Positions 1 through 8,800 of a DNA stretch of 64,000 nucleotides are shown here, one piece after another (the stretch's first letter is position 1; each line of letters opens with the position of its first letter). The translations under genes and the position numbers were made by a program. The stretch comes from Solimonas marina (GTDB lineage: Bacteria > Pseudomonadota > Gammaproteobacteria > Nevskiales > Nevskiaceae): contig NZ_JAAVXB010000004.1 of the NCBI RefSeq assembly GCF_012241385.1, positions 1-64,000 on the forward strand. The letters are read 5' to 3'. Below the pieces are notes generated by a model that saw only the letters and a program-made list of their open reading frames with translations, ran no database searches and was not told where the DNA came from.

Positions 1-200
1 CAGCGCGGTGTATCGAGGCACGCGGCAAGCCTGGGGCAGGCTGTGGTCGGTGCCGCGCTCTCGTCCAGCGTGCCGGACTCTGCCGGGCCGGGCGCGTGTC
101 TCGATACGACCCTGCGGGCCTGCTCGACATAAATGGGTTTGGAAGGAACACCGCCGCTGCGGTGAGGTGCCGGACGGGGGCGACAATGACCGGAAAGCCT
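1..200. repeat. Gene-free left edge with an inverted repeat
   Basis: I see no convincing gene here. The stretch contains two 14-base arms, 10-23 and 94-107, that are reverse complements of each other with one mismatch (core GTATCGAG and CTCGATAC), separated by 70 GC-rich bases. It lies just after the end of ruvX, so it could be a REP-like element or a processing structure downstream of that operon. The function is unknown. Confidence 0.4.
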
Positions 201-614
201 TCAGACGTCGCCGGCCAACCACTGTTCGAGGATGACGCGCGCTGAATGCGCATCGCGGTCGCCCTTGCGCACGCGGCGGTTCATGCGGCCGCTGGACCGT
301 GCTTCGCGCAAGGCGTCGTCGGCGGCACGCGACGAATAGCGTTCGTCGACCTGGTGTACCGGCAGGCCGTAGCGCTGTGTCAGCTGCGCGGCAAAGCGCC
401 GGGCGGCGGTCGTTGCACGTTGTTCGCCGCCGTCCTCGTTGAGCGGCAGGCCGACGATCAGTGCCGCCGGCCGCCATTCGCGGATCAGCCGCTCGACCGC
501 CGTCCAGTCGCCGTCGGCCAGCGCCGGCAACGGCCGCGCGCTACCGGTCAGGTCGTCGCCAAGCGCGACACCGACCCGCTTTTCACCATGATCGAAGCCG
601 AGATAAGTGGGCAT
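201..614 (-). CDS. ruvX: RuvX/YqgF-family RNase H-fold nuclease
   Basis: This is a 137-residue protein of the YqgF/RuvX family, an RNase H-like nuclease linked to Holliday junction resolution and to processing of pre-16S rRNA 5' ends. The sequence opens with the family strand GFDHGEKRVGVALG, whose Asp is the first acidic active-site residue. It also has DERYSS in the middle and a C-terminal DAHSARVIL helix, in the expected order and at the usual family length. It is the last gene of the gshA-to-ruvX run on this strand, 151 bases after yqgE. The yqgE-ruvX pairing is common in gammaproteobacteria and supports the call. Confidence 0.93.
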   Translation of the reverse strand: MPTYLGFDHGEKRVGVALGDDLTGSARPLPALADGDWTAVERLIREWRPAALIVGLPLNEDGGEQRATTAARRFAAQLTQRYGLPVHQVDERYSSRAADDALREARSSGRMNRRVRKGDRDAHSARVILEQWLAGDV

Positions 615-765
615 GAAGGGAATGAAATCGCTTCAGAAACCGTAGCGAGCGATGGGCAGTGGCGCTTCGAGCAGCGCAGGAGCCGCAGCGTCCATGCAAG
701 TACGTGAGAATTCCGAGCAGCGCAGAAGCGTCACAGAACGAGCGCAGTAGGTTTATGACGCGAGT

Positions 766-1326
766 TCAGGCGTGGCCGGCGTCACCGGCCAGCTGCGTCA
801 CATCAACGCCCAACAGCCGCGTCGCCGCCTGCCAGCGGTCGCGCGCCGGGATGCGGAACAGAATCTGCTCGTCGATCGGCGTGTTGAGCCAGGAGTTGTG
901 AAGAATCTCGTGTTCGAGCTGTCCGGCATCCCAACCGGCGTAGCCGAGCACGACGATATAGTCGTGCGGGCCTTCGCCCTTGCCGATCGCGCGCAGGATG
1001 TCGCGCGAGGTGGTGATGAACAGACCGCTGGAAACCTCGAGGCTCGATTCCCAGCCGCCGGGCTCGCGATGAACGACGAAGCCGCGCTCCGGTTGCACCG
1101 GGCCGCCCCAGAAGACGATCGCCTCGTCGGCGAGTGCGTCGTGCTCGAGCTCCATCTGCTCCATCATTTCCGCGAGCTTGAGTTCGGTCGGCCGATTGAT
1201 GACAAGGCCGATGGCCCCGTCGTCATTGTGCTCGCACAGCAACGACACCGTGTGACTGAAGTTGTCGTCTTCCAGGCTGGGCATCGCCACCAGGAACTGA
1301 TGCTTCAGATAGTCCTCGTCGCTCAT
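766..1326 (-). CDS. yqgE: UPF0301/YqgE (AlgH) family protein
   Basis: This 186-residue protein belongs to the UPF0301 YqgE/AlgH family, whose biochemical role is not established. Family features are visible: an N-terminal FLVAMPSLEDDNFSHTV segment, then GLVINRP, and GGPVQPERGFVVH in the middle. The reading frame extends 13 codons further upstream. The Met at 1326 is chosen because the family normally begins a few residues before the FLVAMP strand. It sits between gshB and ruvX on the same strand, the usual neighbourhood in gammaproteobacteria. Confidence 0.9.
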   Translation of the reverse strand: MSDEDYLKHQFLVAMPSLEDDNFSHTVSLLCEHNDDGAIGLVINRPTELKLAEMMEQMELEHDALADEAIVFWGGPVQPERGFVVHREPGGWESSLEVSSGLFITTSRDILRAIGKGEGPHDYIVVLGYAGWDAGQLEHEILHNSWLNTPIDEQILFRIPARDRWQAATRLLGVDVTQLAGDAGHA

Positions 1327-1410
1327 GGACCTAGTATCCGGACGATACCGGCGCGCGGCAAGCACAGCAGATGAACGGTCGCCGCATGTCGGTACGCGGA
1401 CCGCCTGCCG

Positions 1411-2361
1411 TCAGCGGGTGAGGCGCGCTTCGATCGCGGTGATCAGCAGGCCGCCGATATCGGTGCCGTAGGCGGCGTCGATCTCGCGCGCGCAGGTCGG
1501 GCTGGTGACGTTGATCTCGGTCAGGTGTTCGCCGATCACGTCGAGGCCGACGAACAGCAGGCCGCGGCGCTTCAGTTCCGGGCCGACGGCTTCGGCAATC
1601 TCGCGGTCGCGCGCGGTCAGCTCGCGCGCTTCGCCGCGGCCGCCGGCGGCAAGATTGCCGCGCGTCTCGCCGGACTGCGGAATCCGCGCCAGGCAGTAGG
1701 GCACCGGCTCGCCGTCGACCATCAGGATGCGCTTGTCGCCGTCGACGATGGCGGGCAGATAGCGCTGTGCGACGATCGTGCGCGTACCCATCAGCGTCAG
1801 CTGCTCGATCACCGAGCCGAGGTTCATACCGTCGGGGCCGACGCGGAACACGCCCATGCCACCCATGCCGTCGACCGGCTTGTAGATGACGTCGTGGTGC
1901 TCGGCGTGGAACGCGCGAAGGACGCCGGCGTCACGTGCGAACAGTGTCGGCGGCGTCAGCGCCGGGAACCACGCGGTGAACATCTTCTCGTTGCAGTCGC
2001 GCAGCGAGGCCGGGCGGTTGACGACCAGCGCGCCGGCGGCTTCTGCGCGTTCGAGCACATAGGTCGCGGTGATGTATTCGAGATCGAAGGGCGGATCCTT
2101 GCGCATCAGGATCGCGTCCAGCGTGCCGAGCTCGATGGTGTCCGGCTCGCCGAGCGTGTACCAGTGCTGCTGGTCGTCGACGACCTCGACCGGCCGCGCG
2201 CGGCCCATCGCCACGCCGTCGCGCAGCCATAGATCGTTCATTTCGAAGTAACGCAGCTGCCAGCCGTGTCGCTGCGCAGCCAGCATCAAGGCCAGCGTCG
2301 TGTCCTTGTACGGCTTGATGGAGGCGATCGGGTCCATCACCACGCCGAGCGTGCGCGTCAT
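1411..2361 (-). CDS. gshB: Glutathione synthetase
   Basis: Glutathione synthetase is a cytosolic ATP-grasp ligase that joins glycine to gamma-glutamylcysteine. The 316-residue length is normal. The N-terminal GVVMDPIASIKPYKDTT is a strong family signature, followed by the ATP-grasp lysine strand VIYKPVDGMGGMGVFR and the C-terminal FVGLDVIGEHLTEINVTSPT, which carries the metal-binding Glu and Asn. It is downstream of gshA, separated by a secreted protein gene, and upstream of yqgE. Both glutathione steps are therefore encoded in one run of genes. Confidence 0.96.
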   Translation of the reverse strand: MTRTLGVVMDPIASIKPYKDTTLALMLAAQRHGWQLRYFEMNDLWLRDGVAMGRARPVEVVDDQQHWYTLGEPDTIELGTLDAILMRKDPPFDLEYITATYVLERAEAAGALVVNRPASLRDCNEKMFTAWFPALTPPTLFARDAGVLRAFHAEHHDVIYKPVDGMGGMGVFRVGPDGMNLGSVIEQLTLMGTRTIVAQRYLPAIVDGDKRILMVDGEPVPYCLARIPQSGETRGNLAAGGRGEARELTARDREIAEAVGPELKRRGLLFVGLDVIGEHLTEINVTSPTCAREIDAAYGTDIGGLLITAIEARLTR

Positions 2362-2503
2362 CGGCAGGCTCCCGGTCGGCGGAGGCTGGAGTAGGCCGGC
2401 ACGCCAGCCAGCGGCGCCGTCGCGGTGGCGCCGATCATGTCACGGTGTTCGTTCATGGCCGCGAGACTACCCGAAAGCCGGGCGCCTGCGTGCGGCGCGG
2501 CGT

Positions 2504-3310
2504 CTATTGCAGCGACGACACCTGCGCCTGCGTGGCGTCGGCTGGCTTCGGTTCGGCGACGACGCTCAGGGTCATGCCGTCGTCGCGCACCGCATCGACC
2601 TTGAGTACGAAGCCGTCGATATGGATCTCCGGATTGCTGCGATCGAACGACGCGTGTTGTGCCGCACTCATCGTGCCGTCGACGGTTTTGCGCGTCGTCA
2701 GGTCGATGGCGGCGGCGTCGATGCCATTGAGAACGATGGTCGTGCCGTCGCCCTGCGTGCGGTCGTCGGGCGTTGACGTGCTGATGGTCGCGGCCGTGTC
2801 CGGTTTGGCGCGGTAAGTGCCGGCGCGATAGGTGATGTTCTCGTTCCAGTGCACGAACTTCAGCGCGTGCTCGCACAGATGCCCCTGACTGTCGAGAAAC
2901 AGATATTCGTCGGTGCCACTGTCGTCGCTCGGTACGACCAGCGCGTGCAGTTGCGGTGCGGCGGGGATGTCGAGCAACGCGTACGGCTGACCCTTGGCCA
3001 GTTTGTAGGTCTTGGTGAACGGCAGCCTGGAGCCGTACTGGATGTCGTCGGCGAAACTCGCGGTCTGCCCGGCCGGGCTGATCATGCGGCGTAGCAGCAC
3101 GTCGCCGACTTTGACGTCGAACGACTGACCGATGTGGTAACTGGTGCTGACCACGGGAGCGGCGGCTGGCGCGAACAGATCGGCCGGCGTCGTGGAAAAC
3201 AGCTTGAGGACGACGGTGTCTTCGAGATCACAATCGCTGGCGTAAGCCGGCACCGCGGTAACGGCCAGCAGCGCAATGAGCGCGGCGGGCGACACGAACT
3301 TCCGTTTCAT
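2504..3310 (-). CDS. Secreted protein of unknown function within the glutathione gene run
   Basis: I do not recognise the family. The 268-residue product starts with a clear Sec signal peptide (MKRKF, then a hydrophobic stretch ending in VPAYA), so the mature protein should be periplasmic. Two cysteines near residues 22 and 155 could form a disulfide. The start at 3310 is preferred over a Met 13 codons upstream because the signal peptide begins there. The gene sits between gshA and gshB, 84 bases after the former and 142 bases before the latter. In Pseudomonas a tonB gene lies near this position, but I see no TonB features here. Confidence 0.7.
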   Translation of the reverse strand: MKRKFVSPAALIALLAVTAVPAYASDCDLEDTVVLKLFSTTPADLFAPAAAPVVSTSYHIGQSFDVKVGDVLLRRMISPAGQTASFADDIQYGSRLPFTKTYKLAKGQPYALLDIPAAPQLHALVVPSDDSGTDEYLFLDSQGHLCEHALKFVHWNENITYRAGTYRAKPDTAATISTSTPDDRTQGDGTTIVLNGIDAAAIDLTTRKTVDGTMSAAQHASFDRSNPEIHIDGFVLKVDAVRDDGMTLSVVAEPKPADATQAQVSSLQ

Positions 3311-3394
3311 GAGCGTCGACTCCTTCCTGGATCGGCATCGCTGGCACAAGCAATTCGGATGCCATGGCCGACCGCAGCAAGGATGTCGTGGTGC

Positions 3395-4729
3395 TCAGGC
3401 GGCGACTGAAGCCGTCTGTGCGCGGATCTCGGCGACGGCCTGGCTTTCGCGCGCCGCCGCCAATGCCGCCAGACGGGCGACCACTCCATAGGCGTAGAAG
3501 CGGTTCGGGCGTTCGTCGGGTCCGCAATCCGGGTCCGGGGCGCTGCAGCATTCGTCGAACGCCAGCGGCTCGAAGCGCATGCCCGGCGCATTGAGGTTTT
3601 CCTGATTGCCGCGCTTGGAGTTCAGGCGGTAGAAGCCGCCGACCACATAACGGTCGATCATGTAAACGACCGGTTCAGCGGTGGCTTCGTCCTCGCCCAT
3701 CTTCTCGAAGGTGTAGACCCCTTCCTGGATGATCGCGCCGGTGACTTCGCGGCCTTCCTTGGCGGACGCCATGTGTGTCCGTGCCTTGCGGTTCATGGTG
3801 CGCACGTCTTCGACACTGCGCGCCGTCATCACCCCCATGCCGTAGGTGCCGGCGTCGGACTTGATGATGACGAAGGGTTCTTCCTTGATGCCGTACTGCG
3901 TGTACTTGGCGCGAATGTCTTCGAGCAGCAGCTCGACGTTCGCTTCGAGGCATTCTTCGCCTTCGCGCTTCATGAAGTTGATCTGCCCGCAGTTGCGGAA
4001 CAGGGGATCGACCAGCCACGGGTCGATGCCGGCGACCTCGGCGAATTCGCGGGCCACCTCGCGGTAGAAGCCGAAGTGGTTGGACTTCTGGCGCATGTGC
4101 CAGCCGAGGTTGGGCGGCGGCACGATGTCCTGATCGATGCCCTGCAGGATCTCCGGCGCGCCGGCCGACAGGTCGTTGTTGAGAATGACACTACAAGGGT
4201 AGAAGTCGCCGACGTGCACGCGGTCTTCATCGCGCTGCACCGGTTCCAGCAGCAGCTTGCGGCCGGAGATTTCCAGCGTCAGCTCCATCGGCTCGTGCAG
4301 GTCCGGCATCAGCGAGCCGATCCGGACGTGGAAGCCGGCCTTCTTGATCAGGTTGAAGAGCGTTGCGACGTTCTCCAGATAGAACTGGTTGCGCGTGTGG
4401 TTTTCGGGGATCAGCAGCACCCCGGACGCCTGCGGGCAGACGCGCTGCATCGCGGCCTGGATGGCCTGCACACACAAGGCCTCGAACGCCGGGTTGAGGT
4501 TGTTGAAGCCGCCCGGGAACAAATTGGTGTCGACCGGCGCCAGCTTGAAGCCGGCGTTGCGCAAGTCGACCGAACTGTAGAACGGCGGCGGCGTCTTCAG
4601 CCACTGCTGGCGGAACCACGCTTCGATGTCGGCGGCGCGTTCGAGCAGGGTCGATTCGAGGGCCAGCAGCGGGCCCGTCTGCGCGGTCAGCAGGCGCGGG
4701 ACCGGGTTGTTCGTGTCGGGGGCATTCAT
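3395..4729 (-). CDS. gshA: Glutamate-cysteine ligase, proteobacterial GshA type
   Basis: This 444-residue protein matches the GshA family found in many beta- and gammaproteobacteria that differs from the E. coli ligase. It would make gamma-glutamylcysteine in the cytosol, the first step to glutathione. Recognisable stretches include VDLRNAGFKLAPVDTN near residue 55, FPGGFNNL, LIPENHTRNQFY near residue 105, and the ATP-grasp-like VIIKSDAGTYGMGVMT near residue 290. It heads the minus-strand run gshA-unknown-gshB-yqgE-ruvX and faces pilG across about 130 bases that must hold both promoters. Confidence 0.93.
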   Translation of the reverse strand: MNAPDTNNPVPRLLTAQTGPLLALESTLLERAADIEAWFRQQWLKTPPPFYSSVDLRNAGFKLAPVDTNLFPGGFNNLNPAFEALCVQAIQAAMQRVCPQASGVLLIPENHTRNQFYLENVATLFNLIKKAGFHVRIGSLMPDLHEPMELTLEISGRKLLLEPVQRDEDRVHVGDFYPCSVILNNDLSAGAPEILQGIDQDIVPPPNLGWHMRQKSNHFGFYREVAREFAEVAGIDPWLVDPLFRNCGQINFMKREGEECLEANVELLLEDIRAKYTQYGIKEEPFVIIKSDAGTYGMGVMTARSVEDVRTMNRKARTHMASAKEGREVTGAIIQEGVYTFEKMGEDEATAEPVVYMIDRYVVGGFYRLNSKRGNQENLNAPGMRFEPLAFDECCSAPDPDCGPDERPNRFYAYGVVARLAALAAARESQAVAEIRAQTASVAA

Positions 4730-4859
4730 GGGAATGGATAGTAACGCATACGAGCTGTCTGGCAGCGGGTGTTTGCCTATTGGGAGCGATAGGCAGCATT
4801 ACAAGACTGTGCTAAAAAACAACAAGAACAGCGTAGTGCAACCGTCTGAGGGGGAAGGA
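4730..4859. promoter_or_regulatory. Divergent gshA/pilG promoter region
   Basis: This gap of about 130 bases between divergent gshA and pilG must carry both promoters. It contains a short inverted repeat, GCCTAT and ATAGGC separated by eight bases, at about 4774-4793. An AT-rich stretch with TGTGCTAAAA follows at 4808-4817 and could act as an extended -10 element for pilG. I cannot assign a matching -35 with confidence. Confidence 0.35.
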
Positions 4860-5243
4860 GTGTCTACAGAGGCGAATGCCGCACGCGTGATGGTGATCGA
4901 CGACAGTCAGACCATCCGCAGGACGGCCGAGACCCTGCTGGCGCGTGAAGGGTACGAGGTGGTCACGGCACAAGACGGTTTCGAGGCACTGTCCAAGATT
5001 TCCGAACACCAGCCGGACATCATTTTCATCGACATCATGATGCCGCGGCTCGACGGCTATCAAGCCTGCGCGCTGATCAAGAACAATCCGCAGTTCCGGC
5101 GTACGCCGGTGATCATGCTCAGTTCCAAGGACGGGTTGTTCGACCGTGCGCGCGGCCGCATCGTCGGCTCCGACGAATACCTGACCAAGCCGTTCACGCG
5201 CGACGAATTGCTCGGCGCGGTGCGCGCGCACGTGCGGCGCTGA
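4860..5243 (+). CDS. pilG: Twitching motility response regulator PilG
   Basis: PilG is a single-domain CheY-like receiver that, in the Pil-Chp system, promotes type IV pilus extension and cAMP signalling. The protein has the acidic pair in VMVIDDSQTIRRTAE, the phospho-acceptor Asp in FIDIMMPRLDGY, the conserved Thr/Ser in IMLSSKDG and the Lys in YLTKPF. The segments RRTAETLL and ALIKNN are very close to Pseudomonas PilG. A GTG start at 4860, preceded by GGGGAAGG, gives 127 residues. The reading frame stays open far upstream, but those codons do not resemble PilG. Confidence 0.92.
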   Translation: MSTEANAARVMVIDDSQTIRRTAETLLAREGYEVVTAQDGFEALSKISEHQPDIIFIDIMMPRLDGYQACALIKNNPQFRRTPVIMLSSKDGLFDRARGRIVGSDEYLTKPFTRDELLGAVRAHVRR

Positions 5244-5257
5244 GCGGACCCACGGCG

Positions 5258-5824
5258 ATGTCGTCAATGAGTCTCGACCTCCGCAGCCTGCGCGACCGGC
5301 CGTTCGAGCTGCTCGAACAGCTGGAGGCTTCGCTGTCGGCGGCGCGCCTGGACGCGCCGGGTGCCGGCGGTCATCAGGCGCAGAGCTGGACCGGCCTGGG
5401 CTTCCGCCTCGGTGACCGTTGGCTGGTGGCGCCGCGCGAGGATGTGCGCGAAGTGATCGCGCCACCGCGCGCGACGCGCGTGCCGAACGCCCAGCCGTGG
5501 TTGACCGGCTTGGCCAATGTTCGCGGCGAACTGCTGGCGATCATCGACCTGCCGCGTTATTTCGAGCTACCGCCGCGCGATTCGACGCGCGGCCAGCGCG
5601 TGCTGGTGCTCAATTCGCGGCGCATGCCGGTCGGCCTGCTGGTCGATGAAATCGCCGGGTACCGCCAGTTCAGCGCCGGCGACCAGCGCCACGAGTTGCG
5701 CGGCGAGGCCGGACCGCTGTCGCCGTTCCTGCTCGGCGCCTTCGTGCGCGATGGTCAGCCGTGGTACGCGTTCAGCCTGCACCGGTTGGCGCAGAACGAA
5801 AGCTTCCGGGCGGCTGCCGCATGA
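5258..5824 (+). CDS. pilI: CheW-like adaptor PilI
   Basis: PilI is a cytoplasmic CheW-type scaffold that couples a chemoreceptor to the kinase ChpA. The 188-residue product has a CheW domain from about residue 45 onward, with the typical LTGLANVRGELLAIIDLPRY strand pair and VGLLVDEIAGYRQF. It begins 14 bases after pilG. Its stop codon overlaps the chpA start (ATGA), which indicates translational coupling. In P. aeruginosa pilH lies between pilG and pilI, and pilJ follows pilI; neither is present here. Confidence 0.9.
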   Translation: MSSMSLDLRSLRDRPFELLEQLEASLSAARLDAPGAGGHQAQSWTGLGFRLGDRWLVAPREDVREVIAPPRATRVPNAQPWLTGLANVRGELLAIIDLPRYFELPPRDSTRGQRVLVLNSRRMPVGLLVDEIAGYRQFSAGDQRHELRGEAGPLSPFLLGAFVRDGQPWYAFSLHRLAQNESFRAAAA

Positions 5825-8800
5825 ACGCGCGGATCAAAGAAGGAACGACGGGCCTGCTTTGGGTGCGCGGCGAGCTCGACCAGAGCGTCACACGCGCCCG
5901 CTCGCTGATCGAGCAATACCTCGACGATCAGGGCGACCCGCTGCCGCTGCAGCAAGCCTATGTCGAGCTGCATCAGGTGCGCGGCACGGCGGCGATGATT
6001 CGTTGCCACGGCGCCGCGATGCTGGCCGGCGAGATGACCGGTGGCCTCGACGATCTGCTGCAGAAGCGTGCCAGGGAAGGCGAGGTGTTGTTCACCGCGC
6101 TGCTCGGTGGCACGGTGCAGCTGATCGATTACGTGCAGGCGCTGTCCGAGGAAATGCCGGATTGCGCGCTGGTCCTGCAGCCGGCGATCAACGAACTGCG
6201 CCTGGCGCGCGGGCTGTCGGTGCTGACCGAGTCCGACGTGTTCGTCGCGCAGCTGCAGTCGCTGGGCATGATGTTGCCGGAGCTGGACGCCCCGGTCGCG
6301 GCCGAGGTCGCGCAGGAGCAGGCGCGCCGCTATCTGGCGGCGTTTCAGGCCTCGCTGTTGAGCTGGATTCGTAACGCGCCGGACGCGCGCATCGCCGAAA
6401 CCCGTATCGGCAAGATCGCCGAGCAGCTGGCGCAACAGTCGTCGCGCGTCGAAACCTATCAGTTGTGGCGCACCGCGGCGGCGGCGATCGAGGCCTTGCT
6501 CGGCCGCACGCTCGACGACTCGCTCGAACTCAAACGTCTGTTCGGCCGTGTTGGTCAGCAGATGAAGCAGATTGCCGAGCAGGGCGAGGATGCCGTCGCC
6601 ACAGCGTCGCTGGAACTGTCGTTGCAGCTGCTGTTCATGGTGGGCCGGTCGCGCGGTCGCGGTGCGCGGGTGCAGGCGCTGCGCCAGGCCTTCGCGCTCG
6701 ATGCCTGCCTGCCGGACCCGGTCGAGCTGGAGGACCGTCGGCGTCGCATCCATGGCCCCAGCACGTCGCTGCTGGCGCAGGTTTCTGACGAAATTCGCCG
6801 CGACTTCGTGCGCGTCAAGGATCATGTCGATCTGGTCGTGCGCGCTGGTGGGCAGAGCGAGGACGGCTTCGCCGAGTCTCGGCAGAGCCTGCAGCGTATC
6901 GCCGACGTGCTTGGCGCACTGGGTTTGCGCACGCTACAGCAGACTGTCACCAACCAGGCCAAGAGCCTGGAATCGCTGGGCGCCGATGCCGGGCTGTCGG
7001 AATGGATCACGTTTGCCGAGTCCATCCTGCGTGTCGAGAACAGCCTTGAAGATGCGCTGTTCCGCCAGTTCCAGCCGGTCGCCGGCAAGTCGGAGCTGGC
7101 CGAAGGACGGCCGACCGCGCGCGATTACTCGGATGGTGTCGACGCGCTGTATCGCGAGTCACTGGTCAATCTGGCGCGCGTCAAGCAGGGCATCGATGGC
7201 TTCATGAAGTCGGGCCTGGGCAGCGAACTGCCGGCTGCATCGGCGCTGGTCGGTGAAGTCGCATCAGGTTTCCGCATCCTTGGCCTTGAAGCGCTGTCGG
7301 CGTCGGCCGAGCGCCTGCAGCACTTCATCGGCGGCGCTTCGTTCGCGGCGGTGCGCGGTAATACGGCGCTGGCCGAACGGCTCGCCGACGCGATCGCGAC
7401 GCTGGAGTATTACATTGAGGCCGCGCGCGATCAGTCGCCGCTGGTCGACGTGCTGCCGTCGCAGCTTGCTGCGTCACTCGATGCGATCGATCGCTTGCTG
7501 GCGCCGCCGCCGGCGGAGCCGGCCGTGGTCGAGGCGCCGGTGGCAGACGCCGAAACCGAAGCCGACTCGGCACCGACCGTCGTCGACGTCGACAACCGTG
7601 TGGCCGGCCTGGAAACCGCGGCCGAGCCGGCGGCGATCCCGCCCATGCCGATCGAGTTGTCGTCTCCGGCCGGCGACGATGATGAGATTCGGGAGATCTT
7701 CCTCGAAGAAGCTGGCGAGGTCCTCGGAACGCTGCGCGATCAGCTGCCGTACTGGACGCGCGACCCACGCGATCGCGAGCGGCTGACGACGATCCGCCGC
7801 AGTTTCCATACGCTCAAGGGCAGCGGCCGCACGGTCGGTGCGAGCGCACTCGGCGAATTCGCCTGGGCGATCGAGAGCCTGCTGAATCGCTGTCTCGATG
7901 GCTCGGTACCGCCGAATGGCGGCATCGTGACCGTCGTCAACGACGCCATTGCGCTGCTGCCGGCGCTGATCGAGGAGTTTCGCGAGCGCCGCAGTGGCGA
8001 CGGCAGCGCCGAGGCGCTGGCCGCGCGTGCACAAGCCTGGGCGGAAGGGCGCGATCCGGACGCCGCGGCCGAGCCGGACATGCCGTCGATCTTCCGTGAG
8101 GACGCGCGCGAGAAGCTGGCGTATGTGCGCGAGTGGCTGGCCGGACTCGACGAGCAACTCAGCATGCATGCCGTCGACGCCGACGTCGTGCGTGCATTCC
8201 ACACCCTGCGGGGGTCGGCGCGTATCGTCGATGCGCCGGCGATCAGCGAATTGGCAACGGCGCTCGAGCACTGGCTCGATCGTCTGGCCGGTGGCGAAGG
8301 GCGGCTCGACGATGCCGGTCTGAGTTTGATCGAGGCGGCCACCGACACGCTGGGTGGCTGGTGCGAACAGGTGGGTAGCGAAGCGGCCGCGCAGCAGGAT
8401 GCCCGGCTGTGGATCGAGCAGATCGAGTCGCTGCAGGGCAGCGTCGATCGGCTGCACGAGGACGACGAAGCACGCCAGCTGGCAGATATCTTCGCCGGTG
8501 AAGCCCTGGATCTGGTGCAGAAGGCCGAAGGCCTGTTCGGCAGCTGGCAGCAGTCGCCGGACGAACAGACCGTGCCGCAGCAGCTCAAGGTCGTGTTTCA
8601 CACGCTGACTGGTGCGGCGCTGATGGCCGACTGCAAAGCGATTGGCGCGGTAGCGCGCGCGCTGCAGCTGCGCATGGACGAAGCAGCCGCGGCCCGTATC
8701 CGCCCGTCACCGGCGGCGTTCAGCGAGCTCGATGACATCTGCGAACTGATGTATCAGCAGCTCGACGCATATCGCGACGGCAAGCTGAATGACGATGGCG

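Noticed and set aside
4626-4859. Longer PilG with about 80 extra N-terminal residues
   Set aside because: Those codons overlap gshA and do not resemble PilG. The receiver core starts just after 4860, where a ribosome site exists.
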